In this document: positions 51,856-61,335 of the stretch, piece by piece | How positions within the stretch are numbered: position 1 is the stretch's first letter | How the letters are laid out: the number at the start of each line of letters is the position of its first letter | Assembly: GCA_035547425.1 (NCBI GenBank) | Contig: DASZUU010000044.1 | Coordinates: 43,785-107,784 of the forward strand | Origin: Alloacidobacterium sp035547425 | GTDB taxonomy: Bacteria; Acidobacteriota; Terriglobia; Terriglobales; Acidobacteriaceae | Direction of reading: 5' to 3' | DNA length: 64,000 nucleotides | The notes under the pieces: model-generated | Seen by the model: only the letters and a program-made list of their open reading frames with translations | What the model was told of the DNA's origin: nothing | Databases searched by the model: none | Position numbers and translations under genes: made by a program

Positions 51856-53154
51856 TTACTCCAAACGAACCTTGTCGGTCGCATCGTACCGCGACATGTC
51901 CGACAGAATCACCCGGTCACCCTCGTTCAACCCACTGAGTATCTGAATCTGTGTCACCGAGGCCTTGCCCACCTTCACCTGTACCCGTGCTGCTGTCTTC
52001 CCATCCGGATCGTACTTAAACAGACTGATCGTGCTATCCGGATTTCCGAAAGCCGGACGGCCAACATACAGCACATTCGTCAGCCGCTGTAGATCGATCG
52101 TTCCATCCACACTCAACTGAGGAACCGCTCCCGGCGGAAGAGGCCCATCAAGCTTTACGTCAACCGTGCGCGTTCCGTTCACTACGGCGGGATCAATTCT
52201 TGTCACATGTCCCGGAACAATGCCGTTATGCGTGTCTATTTCCGCCGGCATATCCAGCAAAATATCGTGCGCCTGGGTTTCGGCGATCTTAAGCTGCGCC
52301 TTCAGTTGATTCGGAACAACGACAGTAGCCAGCGTCGTTCCCGGGGTCACGTGCGCGCCTACCCCCAGCTGCGCCGCATCGGCAGCGCCGGTGGCGGTCG
52401 ATACCTGACCAAGCGACTGGAGAACGCCGTTAATGCCCGCCTTTACCTCCAATGCAGCTTTCTGGTCTTCCTTCAGCTTCAGCAGGGATTTGTCCTGATC
52501 GACCTTCGCCGCCTGCACGTCCAATTGCGTCTGAATCGCCTTCTGATTGATTTCGATCTGCTCCATCGAAATCTTGTTTTGCGTCGTCAACGCGTCAGCG
52601 TTTGTTTTCGATTTGTTGTAGTCGAGGCCGCTGATAACGCCCAGGTCATAGCGCTTCTTGTCGATCTGGGCCTGTAAGTCAGCCTGGCTGTAATTCGAGC
52701 TCACCGTCGCCGCGGCTACTTTCTTGTCCATCAGTGCGCTTTCCAGCGTCACCTGCAGATTGTGGTACTGCACCTGGTCGGACTTAAGCTGTATCTGCGC
52801 ATTCAGCAGTTCCTGGTCCAGCGTGGGATCCGTCAGATCCATGATCACCGTATCCGGCGTTACCTTCGTGCCAGGGAGCACGCGGATGCGGGTGATGGTC
52901 GCCTCTGTCTGCGCTGGAATCATCCGGATGCTCTCTTCGCTGGGAACCAGCGTGCCCAGCCCGCGCACCTGCACGATCATAGGGCCGCGCTTTACCGTAT
53001 CAGGCCAGACCGTACTGGCGTCCACGCTCGGAGCAGCCGGCTTCAGCCGGTAAACAGCTGCGGCGGCAGCACCAACAACAACGAGTCCAATCGCGCCGAT
53101 TACCACCTGGCGGCGAAGCTTCTTCTTCTTAATATCTGGGCGGGCGATATCCAT
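51856..53154 (-). CDS. Periplasmic adaptor (HlyD/MacA type), first gene of efflux operon
   Basis: 432 residues. Basic start, one membrane anchor (about 15-36, VVIGAIGLVVVGAAAAAVY), then strand and coiled-coil regions (QIQLKSDQVQYHNLQVTLESALMDK), lipoyl and beta-barrel domains and NVLYVGRPAFGNPDSTISLFKY, resembling MacA-type adaptors that serve ABC exporters. It begins the six-gene minus-strand operon adaptor, ATPase, ATPase, tolC, regulator, kinase. The ATG lacks a ribosome site and lies about three bases from the predicted sigma-54 start point, so translation may be leaderless or the start may differ. Confidence 0.9.
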   Translation of the reverse strand: MDIARPDIKKKKLRRQVVIGAIGLVVVGAAAAAVYRLKPAAPSVDASTVWPDTVKRGPMIVQVRGLGTLVPSEESIRMIPAQTEATITRIRVLPGTKVTPDTVIMDLTDPTLDQELLNAQIQLKSDQVQYHNLQVTLESALMDKKVAAATVSSNYSQADLQAQIDKKRYDLGVISGLDYNKSKTNADALTTQNKISMEQIEINQKAIQTQLDVQAAKVDQDKSLLKLKEDQKAALEVKAGINGVLQSLGQVSTATGAADAAQLGVGAHVTPGTTLATVVVPNQLKAQLKIAETQAHDILLDMPAEIDTHNGIVPGHVTRIDPAVVNGTRTVDVKLDGPLPPGAVPQLSVDGTIDLQRLTNVLYVGRPAFGNPDSTISLFKYDPDGKTAARVQVKVGKASVTQIQILSGLNEGDRVILSDMSRYDATDKVRLE

Positions 53155-53167
53155 TGGCTATGAATAG

Positions 53168-53183
53168 AGCAAGTTGTCTACCA
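53168..53183 (-). promoter_or_regulatory. Sigma-54 (-24/-12) promoter of efflux operon
   Basis: On the minus strand the sequence reads TGGTAGACAACTTGCT, with GG and GC separated by exactly 10 bases and a perfect TTGCW. It deviates from TGGYACG-N4-TTGCW at two positions only. The predicted start point is near 53157. An NtrC-type activator is encoded in the same operon and dyads lie 90-130 bases upstream. Confidence 0.65.
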
Positions 53184-53243
53184 TTTAAAATTTGAAATTA
53201 AACATTTTAGAATCAGTCGAATACATAGAGGCTCCAAATTCAA

Positions 53244-53294
53244 CCATTTCGGAAACTGGCCATTTCCGGATTGCGGTGTCCATTTCCGGACACC
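53244..53294 (-). promoter_or_regulatory. Tandem dyads, candidate enhancer sites for the NtrC-like regulator
   Basis: The best copy is the perfect dyad GGTGTCC-N6-GGACACC (53275-53294). A second copy of its core (CCATTTCCGGA, 53260-53270) lies 20 bp away and a degenerate third at 53244-53253. They centre about 90-130 bp upstream of the predicted sigma-54 start, with an A/T-rich stretch (53184-53215) between that could bend the DNA. Confidence 0.5.
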
Positions 53295-53314
53295 TTCCCA
53301 GGTTTCCTGCTATA

Positions 53315-56300
53315 TCAATAAATCACCTTCAGGGAAAATTGAATTTGCCGCGATGTGCCGGCAGTTTTATTTATCTCGCCAAAGCCTGAGCCCTTGATGA
53401 TGTTCGTAGGCAATCCCATATTCACAATGTTGAACAGATTGAAGAATTCTGCCCGAAACTGTAAATCCATCAGCTCCGCGCCGCTTTTACGAGAGCCGAA
53501 TGGCGTGTCTTTGATAAGCGCAAAGTCATAGTTGTAGTACGCCGGTCCACGAAATGAATTGCGCCCCAGGGTGCCGAAGCGGCCACTGTTCGGCCCGGTT
53601 CCACCTGGCAGATTGATGGGGATATAGAAAAATGATGCGTTATTCGGGCCCTGGCCGAAGTAGTCTTCCCGGGCTTTGCGGGCGGTTGAGAGGTGAGGCT
53701 TTCCGATCTGATCCGGACGATCAGTGCCGTTCGAGCCTGCGCCCGTTTGTTGCACCCCGGAATACACGGTAAAGACCTGTCCGCTGGTAATGGTGGAGAT
53801 ACTCAGCAGCTCCCATCCGCCGGTTAGCTTCCTGCTGATCGGGCGCAGAAAATCGGCGCTATCGAGATGCAAATCCTGCGCCAGGCTCAATCCAAATGAA
53901 TGCGCTACGTCGAAACTCGACGGCCCTTTTTCCGTATGCGTATTAAATGGGTCCTGCGGGCTCACCTGGGAGACGGCGCCGGTCGAGCCCGTGCCGCCGC
54001 CTAACACGCCGCTGGTGTCATCAATGGACCTCGACCACGTGTAACTTGCCTGGACTCCCGGTCCGCCATGCGGAAATGTTCCCTGAAGAGAAGTTTGCAG
54101 CGCGTTATATGTCGAGTGGGCAGTATTGTCGACGATGGTTTCCACGCCGAAGCCGCCAATGACATTGCCATTGCCGTCAAATTGTGTGTGCGGCGCAAAT
54201 TCCGGACTAGCGCCCGGATAACCATTCGGAGAGGTCATGCGCGGCAGTTTGACCGCAGTCGTTCCCACATAGCCTATGTCGGCTGTTATGTTTCCGAATT
54301 GCCGCTCCAGCCCCAGCGTCCATGTGCCCAGGTAGCCGTTGCCGAATCTCCGGTCGATGCCGCCGAGGTTTAGCGGCGTAATTTGATGCCCGGGCGATAC
54401 AGCTGCCATGTCGTGCTCATAGCGATCCACATCGAAGACAGTGTTGCCTGGAACTTTTTTCGTGTCTCCTTCGGCAAAGATGTTTTGACCCGCGGGAGTA
54501 TAGGCCTGCGGCAGCACGTCGGGCGTGATCTGGAAGCCATAGTGGAACTGGGCGCCCTTGGTCGCGCTGAGGTGCGGGTAGATAACGAATGGCGTCGAGC
54601 CGGTGAGAGAATTGTCCTGCCAGATATTTGGGGGAATGGCGGTAATAGCGCCACCTGCGCGCACATGCACCTTTTCGATGGCTCGCCAGTCAAGCTGTAC
54701 GCGGGGAGCAATGCCGGTCAGGTTCGTCCTGTATGCGGGCTGAGGATTCACTACAAATTGTTGCTGCCCGTCGATGGTTAGAAAACCGGACGTGCGCTTT
54801 GCCCGCTCCGCGATTGGCGTATATATCTCGTAGCGCAGTCCGTAATCGAGCACAAAACGATCATTGAGCTTCCATGTGTCCTGTAGATAAAGAGCAAAGT
54901 TGTTGCGGCTAATGGCAGCGGGCCCGATGTGATAACCGTTGGAAAAATATGGCGGAGCCACGGCCACGTTGTAAGAAAACGGCGTGCCCGTCAACAATCC
55001 TGAAAGTGTATCCGGCAACGGATCGCCCACGTGAATATCATGCGCGCCGCTCTGCGACTTGATCTCGACAGGAGAGTAGGCTGTGCCGCCTCCGAAGTCG
55101 TATTCGCCATTCGGGCTTGTACCAAAATACGTCGTGTCACGGTTCAAGCGAATCTCGCCGCCCCACTTCCACGCATGTCTACCGTAGATATAGGAGAAAT
55201 TCTGCCGAGCCTGGAAGAGATTTCCGAAGGACGACATCACCGATCCGCCGGCGGCGTTGAATGCCTCAAATAAGCCGTCATTGAACTTCACTGCCGGGTC
55301 GGTATGGTTGGGCGTGGGAAATTGGGGCGTCGTGCGGGTAAAACTGATGGAAGACTCGAAAGAATAGCGCGGCGAAACCGTCCGCGTATAGGTCAGCACT
55401 CCATTGCGCTGGTGATCTACATATTCGACGCCAAAACTGCGGTCAATAGCCGTCTGGTCGGGGTTTGTCGTCGGCCCGGAAAGATTGTCCCAGTTAAAAC
55501 GAGCCATCAACTGCGATTTCTCGTCAATTTTCTGATCGATGCGGACAGAAAATTGATTCGCATTCGTCACGACTTTCGAGGAAGCCGCATACGTATGTAC
55601 GCCATAGGCACCTTGCGGATAATTCGGCAGCGGATAACGGGCAAGAATCTGCTCGATCTGCGCGTCTACCGGAACGAAGAGCGTATCGCCGGAAAAAGCG
55701 GTAGAGTCCAATCCCGCTCGCTCTTCTTGCGTGGGAACGGCAAGAACCTGCGTCGTGCCTAATACCTGTCGAAAGCCCTGATACTGCCCGAAATAAAAAG
55801 TCTTCCCCCTTCCGGCATACAAATGAGGAATCATGACTGGGCCGCCATTGGTAAATCCAAATTCGTTGCGGCGAAATGGTGGAATGCGTCCGGGATCGGC
55901 GATCGAAGGATGATCGAAGTAGTTGCGCGCATCCAGCGCCGAGTTACGCAGAAACTCAAAAACAGAGCCGTGAAATCCGCTTTTACCGGAGCGGGTCGCG
56001 ATGTTCGTAAATCCGGAGGCCCCGCGCCCGATCTCGGCAGGCATCCAGCCGGAACTGGATTGGATGCCCTCTACCGCATCCACATTGAAATTGGTGAACG
56101 TGCCGCCTCCCATCTCCGGATCGCTGGTATCGGCTCCATCCATGGCGAATGTAGCTTCGACCCCGCGCTGGCCATTGATGGCGAATTGTTGCGTAAAATT
56201 TGTGGCTCCGTTCGCATCGGTCATCGTGCCGGCAGCCAGCAGCAGCAATTGACTGAAGTCGCGTTTATTGAGCGGAAGCTCGCTCACAGTGCGACTGGAA

Positions 56301-56785
56301 AGCTGCTCTCCTCCCGTTGCAGCCGCCTGCTCATCGCGGAAGGCAATCGTTAAAATATTTTGGGATGAAATTGTAACCATAACGGTTACATGCGCAGGAT
56401 CAATCAAAACCGTCTGCCCCGGCTGAAGAGTTTTACCGTTTATTTTTACGGAAAAATGGTAGCGGCCTTCCGCCAGATTTTTAAAAGCAAAACTGCCGTC
56501 AGGGCTGGTTACCGCAGATTTTTCGCTCCCCTGTTTTGACAACCGCAAAGCTGCGCCGCCGATGGGCGCTCCCGAAGTATCAACCAGTGTGCCGCCCCAC
56601 GATGGAATGATTACTTTTTCCTGCGCCATGGCGCCTGCGCCCAGAAAACAAATGAAAAGCGAGATTGCAAAGCAATGGATCCACCTTCTGCGGTGAGCCT
56701 GTATAGAGACAAGAATCAAAACAGCGTTTCCCTTTTCCTCTAAAGTAATGCAGTACGCAAACGTTTTATTTCGGCAGGACGCCAT
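53315..56785 (-). CDS. Oar-like TonB-dependent receptor
   Basis: Up to 1156 residues. A signal peptide (RRRWIHCFAISLFICFLGAGAMAQ) is preceded by extra residues if ATG 56785 is used; a TTG at 56719 after AGGGAAA gives a normal signal peptide and may be the real start. Carboxypeptidase-regulatory-like domain (GGTLVDTSGAPIGGAALRLSK ... FAFKNLAEGRYHFSV), plug (ELPLNKRDFSQLLLLAAGTM, MPAEIGRGASGFTNIATRSG) and a long barrel ending QIQFSLKVIY. It is intact, unlike the copy at 24.6-28.0 kb. The ligand is unknown. It lies just upstream of the efflux operon on the same strand. Confidence 0.9.
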   Translation of the reverse strand: MASCRNKTFAYCITLEEKGNAVLILVSIQAHRRRWIHCFAISLFICFLGAGAMAQEKVIIPSWGGTLVDTSGAPIGGAALRLSKQGSEKSAVTSPDGSFAFKNLAEGRYHFSVKINGKTLQPGQTVLIDPAHVTVMVTISSQNILTIAFRDEQAAATGGEQLSSRTVSELPLNKRDFSQLLLLAAGTMTDANGATNFTQQFAINGQRGVEATFAMDGADTSDPEMGGGTFTNFNVDAVEGIQSSSGWMPAEIGRGASGFTNIATRSGKSGFHGSVFEFLRNSALDARNYFDHPSIADPGRIPPFRRNEFGFTNGGPVMIPHLYAGRGKTFYFGQYQGFRQVLGTTQVLAVPTQEERAGLDSTAFSGDTLFVPVDAQIEQILARYPLPNYPQGAYGVHTYAASSKVVTNANQFSVRIDQKIDEKSQLMARFNWDNLSGPTTNPDQTAIDRSFGVEYVDHQRNGVLTYTRTVSPRYSFESSISFTRTTPQFPTPNHTDPAVKFNDGLFEAFNAAGGSVMSSFGNLFQARQNFSYIYGRHAWKWGGEIRLNRDTTYFGTSPNGEYDFGGGTAYSPVEIKSQSGAHDIHVGDPLPDTLSGLLTGTPFSYNVAVAPPYFSNGYHIGPAAISRNNFALYLQDTWKLNDRFVLDYGLRYEIYTPIAERAKRTSGFLTIDGQQQFVVNPQPAYRTNLTGIAPRVQLDWRAIEKVHVRAGGAITAIPPNIWQDNSLTGSTPFVIYPHLSATKGAQFHYGFQITPDVLPQAYTPAGQNIFAEGDTKKVPGNTVFDVDRYEHDMAAVSPGHQITPLNLGGIDRRFGNGYLGTWTLGLERQFGNITADIGYVGTTAVKLPRMTSPNGYPGASPEFAPHTQFDGNGNVIGGFGVETIVDNTAHSTYNALQTSLQGTFPHGGPGVQASYTWSRSIDDTSGVLGGGTGSTGAVSQVSPQDPFNTHTEKGPSSFDVAHSFGLSLAQDLHLDSADFLRPISRKLTGGWELLSISTITSGQVFTVYSGVQQTGAGSNGTDRPDQIGKPHLSTARKAREDYFGQGPNNASFFYIPINLPGGTGPNSGRFGTLGRNSFRGPAYYNYDFALIKDTPFGSRKSGAELMDLQFRAEFFNLFNIVNMGLPTNIIKGSGFGEINKTAGTSRQIQFSLKVIY

Positions 56786-56838
56786 TATATGAGGACAATC
56801 GCTTGTTTGCCCATCGCTAATTTGGATACGCTATTCTC

Positions 56839-57456
56839 ATGCTCGATCGCCCCATGCAAACCGGCACAGTGTCACTCGAAGGAAAACTTGTTCGCCTGGA
56901 ACCGCTTACGATGGATCATCTGGCTTCTCTCACTGAAGCTGCGCAGGATTCGCGTTTATGGAAATGGTGGACCGATCCCATGCAAAGCGAAGATGACATG
57001 CGCCGCTACATTCAGTCAGGGCTCGACGGCGTTGCGGCAGGCACGGTCATGGCCTGGACGACACGTTCACAGAAAGACGGACGCATCGTCGGCGCAACTC
57101 GATTCTCCGATATCAATCTGCGCAATCGAACACTAGAGATCGGCTGGACATGGCTGCATCCGGATTATCAGCGAAAAGGCATCAATGTCGAAGCCAAATA
57201 TCTACAGCTGACTCATGCGTTTGAATCAATGGGCGCGCGGCGAGTCGCTCTGAAGACACATCATCATAATCTCCAGTCGCAGACCGCCATCCAGGCTCTG
57301 GGAGCAAAGCCCGAAGGAGTATTCCGGAACCATGTCATCATGCACGATGGCAGCACGCGCCATACGCACTGGTTCAGCATCATCGCCGAGGAGTGGCCGG
57401 AGGTAAAAGAAGGACTGGAGCGGCGCATGCAGCGCCACTCCTCACAAGTGATTTAA
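56839..57456 (+). CDS. GNAT-family N-acetyltransferase (RimJ/RimL type)
   Basis: 205 residues. LEGKLVRLEPLTMDHLASL start, IVGATRFSDINLRNRTLEIGWTWLHPDYQRKGINVEAKYLQL (beta4 and the acetyl-CoA loop, with Q/RxxGxx/A written QRKGIN) and RVALKTHHHNLQSQTAIQALGAKPEGVFRNH. These match the RimJ/RimL subgroup that acetylates protein N-termini or small amines. The substrate is unknown. It converges with the APC permease gene with a one-base gap and no terminator. Confidence 0.88.
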   Translation: MLDRPMQTGTVSLEGKLVRLEPLTMDHLASLTEAAQDSRLWKWWTDPMQSEDDMRRYIQSGLDGVAAGTVMAWTTRSQKDGRIVGATRFSDINLRNRTLEIGWTWLHPDYQRKGINVEAKYLQLTHAFESMGARRVALKTHHHNLQSQTAIQALGAKPEGVFRNHVIMHDGSTRHTHWFSIIAEEWPEVKEGLERRMQRHSSQVI

Positions 57457-57457
57457 A

Positions 57458-59008
57458 TCAGCGCTTGCCGGCAGTAATTTCCACGGGCAACTTTTGCACC
57501 TTGCTGTGCTTGGTGGAATAGGTGAAGTAAATCACCAGACCCACTACCAGCCAAATTCCTACGACGATCCAGGTGAGCGTCGGCAGGTTGGCAATCAGGT
57601 AAAGCGCGCTGACGATGCCGCAGATCGGCACCAGCGGCACCAGTGGCGTTTTGAACGGGCGATGCAGTTCAGGCTGCCGCACGCGCAGGATCCACACCCC
57701 CGCCGACACGATGGCAAAGGCCAAAAGCGTCCCCATATTCACCATCGCGCTTAATTTATCGATGGGCAGAAGCGCGGGAAGGAAGGCAACAATCGATCCC
57801 ACCACGATATTCGAAATATAGGGTGTGCGGAATTTCGGATGAATGGCGCTGGCCCATTTCGGCAGAAGCCCATCACGCGACATCGAATAGAACACGCGCG
57901 ACTGTCCCAGCAGCATCACCAGCATGACCGTCCCCAGGCCAAACACAGCGCCAATCTTTACCAACAGCCCGCCCCATCGGACGCCGGTGGCATCGATGCC
58001 GATAGCGACAGGCTCGGCTACATTCAGCGCTTTATAAGAAACAAGCCCGGTTAGCGTGAGAGATACCGCGATATAAAGAAGCGTGCAGATGACCAGCGAG
58101 CCAAGGATGCCGATCGGCATGTCGCGCTGAGGATTTTTCGCTTCCTGTGCAGCCGTGGAAACAGCGTCGAACCCGATATAAGCAAAAAATACCGAAGCGG
58201 CGCCGGCGGCAATGCCGCTGATGCCATATTGTCCCGGGCCCATCTTCGGCGGGATGAATGGATGCCAGTTCATGCGGGCAATGTCTGGGTGTTGCAGCAG
58301 AAACCCGATGCCCAGGAATAAAAAGATGCCTACCACGCCGACTTTCACAAACACGATGGCAGAGTTCAGGTTGGCCGACTCTTTGATGCCGCGCACAAGT
58401 ACCGCAGTCACAACCGCAATCGCCAGAAATGCAATAACGTTGAAGACGCCGGTCACATGCGGCAATCCGGAAACATCGGTCACGCCCATCGGCAGCGAAG
58501 CAAACTGCAGCCAGCGACCGTGATACAGATACAGCACATTGCCGTAAGTCGTGGTAAAACGCGCCAGCGAAGCCGAGGGCGTAATTCCCAACTGTTCCAG
58601 CAGACTAAGAAAATATCCCGCCCAACCGGAAGCCACGGTAGCGGCTCCAAATGCATATTCCAGGCATAAGCACCAGCCAATGATCCAGGCAACAAGCTCG
58701 CCCAGCGTCGCGTAACCATAGGTATATGCCGAACCGGCAATCGGAATCAGGGAGGCGAACTCCGCGTAGCATAGACCGGCAAAGGCACAAGTAATACCCG
58801 CAAGAATAAAGCTCAGCGCAATCGCAGGCCCCGCGTGCAGGGCGGCAGCCTGGCCGGTCAGCACAAAGATTCCGGCTCCAATCACAGCGCCGACTCCAAG
58901 CGTGATCAGATTTACCGGTCCGAGCGACCGTCTGAGTGTGTGCTCTCCTTCTTCGCCGGCTTCGGACTTTAGCGTGGAGAGCGGTTTGACTGCAAACAAA
59001 TTAGGCAT
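57458..59008 (-). CDS. APC-family amino acid permease, CAT-like
   Basis: 516 residues, about 13 helices. LGVGAVIGAGIFVLTGQAA is the APC helix 1 signature. FAYIGFDAVSTAAQEAKNPQRDMPIGI in the middle and GQSRVFYSMSRDGLLPKW follow the cationic amino-acid transporter (YfnA/CAT) pattern, with a long N-terminal cytoplasmic stretch. Its substrate is probably a neutral or cationic amino acid. It follows the other APC gene by 24 bases, so the two likely form a unit. Confidence 0.9.
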   Translation of the reverse strand: MPNLFAVKPLSTLKSEAGEEGEHTLRRSLGPVNLITLGVGAVIGAGIFVLTGQAAALHAGPAIALSFILAGITCAFAGLCYAEFASLIPIAGSAYTYGYATLGELVAWIIGWCLCLEYAFGAATVASGWAGYFLSLLEQLGITPSASLARFTTTYGNVLYLYHGRWLQFASLPMGVTDVSGLPHVTGVFNVIAFLAIAVVTAVLVRGIKESANLNSAIVFVKVGVVGIFLFLGIGFLLQHPDIARMNWHPFIPPKMGPGQYGISGIAAGAASVFFAYIGFDAVSTAAQEAKNPQRDMPIGILGSLVICTLLYIAVSLTLTGLVSYKALNVAEPVAIGIDATGVRWGGLLVKIGAVFGLGTVMLVMLLGQSRVFYSMSRDGLLPKWASAIHPKFRTPYISNIVVGSIVAFLPALLPIDKLSAMVNMGTLLAFAIVSAGVWILRVRQPELHRPFKTPLVPLVPICGIVSALYLIANLPTLTWIVVGIWLVVGLVIYFTYSTKHSKVQKLPVEITAGKR

Positions 59009-59032
59009 CTACGAGCGCGTTCCTTCCAGAAA

Positions 59033-60574
59033 TCAAGAATACTTGGCGTTGCGGCGCCATATCGCATATACCGGGAGCCCCAGCAAAACGATGCACAGGC
59101 CCGGCCATGTGAATTGCGGTTTGTAGCGCAATAATACGACACATATCCATGCCGCCATTCCAATATAAAGAACCGGCAGAACCGGATATCCTACAGCACG
59201 ATAGGGACGTTCGGCATCCGGACGCTTACGCCGCAGGATAAAAAGGCAGGCAATAGTGAGGATATAGAAAATCAGCTCCGTGCAGATAATGTAATCCAGC
59301 AGCTGGCTATAAGAGCCCGTAAGGCATAGAAAACACGTCCATATTGCCTGAACGATCAAAGCAGCGACCGGAGTCTTATAGCGCGGATGCAAGCGGCTGG
59401 TAGCCTTGAAAAACAGCCCGTCGCAGCTCATCGCATAGTAAACACGAGGCCCGGCAAGAATCAGTCCGTTTGCACAGCCAAAGGTCGAAATCAGAATTGC
59501 CGCGGCCATCAGAAATGCGCCGCCATTCTGAAATATCTGCTGCAAAACCGCCGTGGCCACCCTGTCTTCGGCAGCATATTGAATGCCGCGCGCCACCGCC
59601 GTTGCCCCATGCGGATTGCCCAGCAGCGGCAAGGCAAACAGATAGACAAAATTTGCCGCGACATAAAGCGCAATCACGATTACTGTGCCCAGTACCAGCG
59701 AAAGCGGCAGGTTTCGCTTTGGATTGCGAATCTCGCCGGCGGTATAAGTCACATTGTTCCAGGCGTCTGCCGAAAAGAGCGAGCCTGTTTGTACGACGGC
59801 GAGAACCGTCAACAGGCCGACCATAGCAATTGGGCCGCCTACGCCTACCTGTACCGGATGCAGCGCATGCCGGGAGGCATTCTGCCAGAAGTTATGTCCA
59901 AAATTTGCAGCTACAGCCGCCGGATTTCTGCCGAACCAGAATCCCAGAACGACCAGCCCGAATAGCGCAGCCAGTTTTGCGCTGGTAAAAATATTCTGCA
60001 CCAGCGCGCCGAGCCGCACTCCGAAAACATTTACTACTGTAAGCAGCAGGACAACAATAATTCCGGTGAGGTTCGCCGTATTCAAACCCACGTCCATATT
60101 TCCCAGCACCATGGGCCCAATTTTGAGCGCGGGAACATGCCCCAGCTTCAGGAGCCAGTGCGAAGAAGAAATGGCCGGGAAAAAGACGCCGAGAAATTTG
60201 CCGAAGGCGACCGCAACCGCGGCAATGGTACCCGTCTGGATGACGAGGAAAAGCGTCCATCCAAAAAGAAAGCCCCATAAGGGGCCGAGAGCTTCTCGCA
60301 AATAAACATATTGTCCGCCCGCTTTGGGCATCATGGCTGCCAGTTCGCCATAGCTGAGAGCGCCGATGATTGTCATCACAGCGGTTACCAGCCATGCGCC
60401 GATCAGCAATGCGGGCGACCCCACACCGCGCCCGATCTCTGCGGGAACAATGAAGATGCCGGAACCAATCATGGAGCCGACGACGATTGCCGTCGAGCTG
60501 AACAATCCTAACCGCTGTACCAGATGCGGATTGGTATCTGTATGGGTTGTTGGTATTTGGGTACTCGAGGTCAC
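59033..60574 (-). CDS. APC-family amino acid permease, LAT-like
   Basis: 513 residues, about 12 helices. GSMIGSGIFIVPAEIGRGVGSPALLIGAW is the helix 1 signature with the GSGIF motif. LFSADAWNNVTYTAGEIRNPKRNLPLSL and AGPRVYYAMSCDGLFFK point to the L-type (SteT/LAT) branch. It likely acts as an exchanger or symporter for neutral amino acids. It is transcribed first, ahead of the CAT-like paralogue. Confidence 0.9.
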   Translation of the reverse strand: MTSSTQIPTTHTDTNPHLVQRLGLFSSTAIVVGSMIGSGIFIVPAEIGRGVGSPALLIGAWLVTAVMTIIGALSYGELAAMMPKAGGQYVYLREALGPLWGFLFGWTLFLVIQTGTIAAVAVAFGKFLGVFFPAISSSHWLLKLGHVPALKIGPMVLGNMDVGLNTANLTGIIVVLLLTVVNVFGVRLGALVQNIFTSAKLAALFGLVVLGFWFGRNPAAVAANFGHNFWQNASRHALHPVQVGVGGPIAMVGLLTVLAVVQTGSLFSADAWNNVTYTAGEIRNPKRNLPLSLVLGTVIVIALYVAANFVYLFALPLLGNPHGATAVARGIQYAAEDRVATAVLQQIFQNGGAFLMAAAILISTFGCANGLILAGPRVYYAMSCDGLFFKATSRLHPRYKTPVAALIVQAIWTCFLCLTGSYSQLLDYIICTELIFYILTIACLFILRRKRPDAERPYRAVGYPVLPVLYIGMAAWICVVLLRYKPQFTWPGLCIVLLGLPVYAIWRRNAKYS

Positions 60575-60766
60575 TTGATGTTTGTTCTACCGGAAATTCC
60601 TGAATTACGCCATGAATTTCGCGGAGGCATATCCGATCAGGCCGCCACGGAAATCAGTTCGATGGTATCAGCACACTATGCCTTATGGACAAGAAACAAA
60701 ACGAAACCAGTTCCCTTCCTTGCCCGTCCATCGCTATGAATACAATCTGCCTTGAGGGATACGCAT

Positions 60767-61291
60767 ATGCGCCGTAGAGCACAACTGCTTCTTTCTACTG
60801 TCTTCATCACTACAAGCATGGTACTAGCTCAGCAGCCCGCGACGGATCACATTGCGCCTGTGCCGGCCAAACTTTATACGGCAAAGAAGATTTTTCTATC
60901 GAATGCCGGGGCCGACAGCGGCCTGTTTCCGCATCCTTTCAGCGGAGCCCCCGATCGAGGCTACAACCAGCTTTACGCGGCGCTGCAATCGAGCGGACAA
61001 TTTACTCTCGTCTCCGACCCCGAAGATGCTGATTTGGTGCTGCAGCTCGAGCTTATTGAGCCGAACGGCCCGAAGTACGTTGATAAGACCAAAGGCTCTT
61101 CCGATCCGTTTCCGATGTTTCGACTGACTATCTTCGATCGCGGCACGCACTACATCCTCTGGACATTCACGGAATCAATCGAAGGCGCGTATCTACAGAA
61201 GACGCATGACCGCAATTTTGATGATGCGCTGAAGGCGTTGATGACCGACTTCAAAAATCTGGTATCGCAGAAGGCCGGCAAGCCCTCATGA
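60767..61291 (+). CDS. Secreted protein of unknown function
   Basis: 174 residues from ATG 60767 (GAGGG eight bases upstream). Signal peptide LLLSTVFITTSMVLAQQ-like, then a single domain: KKIFLSNAGADSG, FSGAPDRGYNQLYAALQSSGQFTLVSDPEDADLVLQLEL and FRLTIFDRGTHYILWTFTES, followed by a helix with DRNFDDALKALMTDFKNLV. This looks like the small alpha/beta lipoprotein-like domains (DUF4136-like) with an ADLVLQLE strand and a WTFTE strand. I cannot name a family. It lies between the divergent APC genes and thiE. Confidence 0.65.
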   Translation: MRRRAQLLLSTVFITTSMVLAQQPATDHIAPVPAKLYTAKKIFLSNAGADSGLFPHPFSGAPDRGYNQLYAALQSSGQFTLVSDPEDADLVLQLELIEPNGPKYVDKTKGSSDPFPMFRLTIFDRGTHYILWTFTESIEGAYLQKTHDRNFDDALKALMTDFKNLVSQKAGKPS

Positions 61292-61335
61292 TTATCAATG
61301 CAGAACATCAAACCTGTACGCCGAATGAAGAGTTG

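Noticed and set aside
53244..53294. Remnant end of an IS21-like element
   Set aside because: TGTCCGGAAATGG-type repeats can occur at insertion-sequence ends, but there is no transposase fragment, and position relative to a sigma-54 promoter fits enhancer sites better. Not fully excluded.
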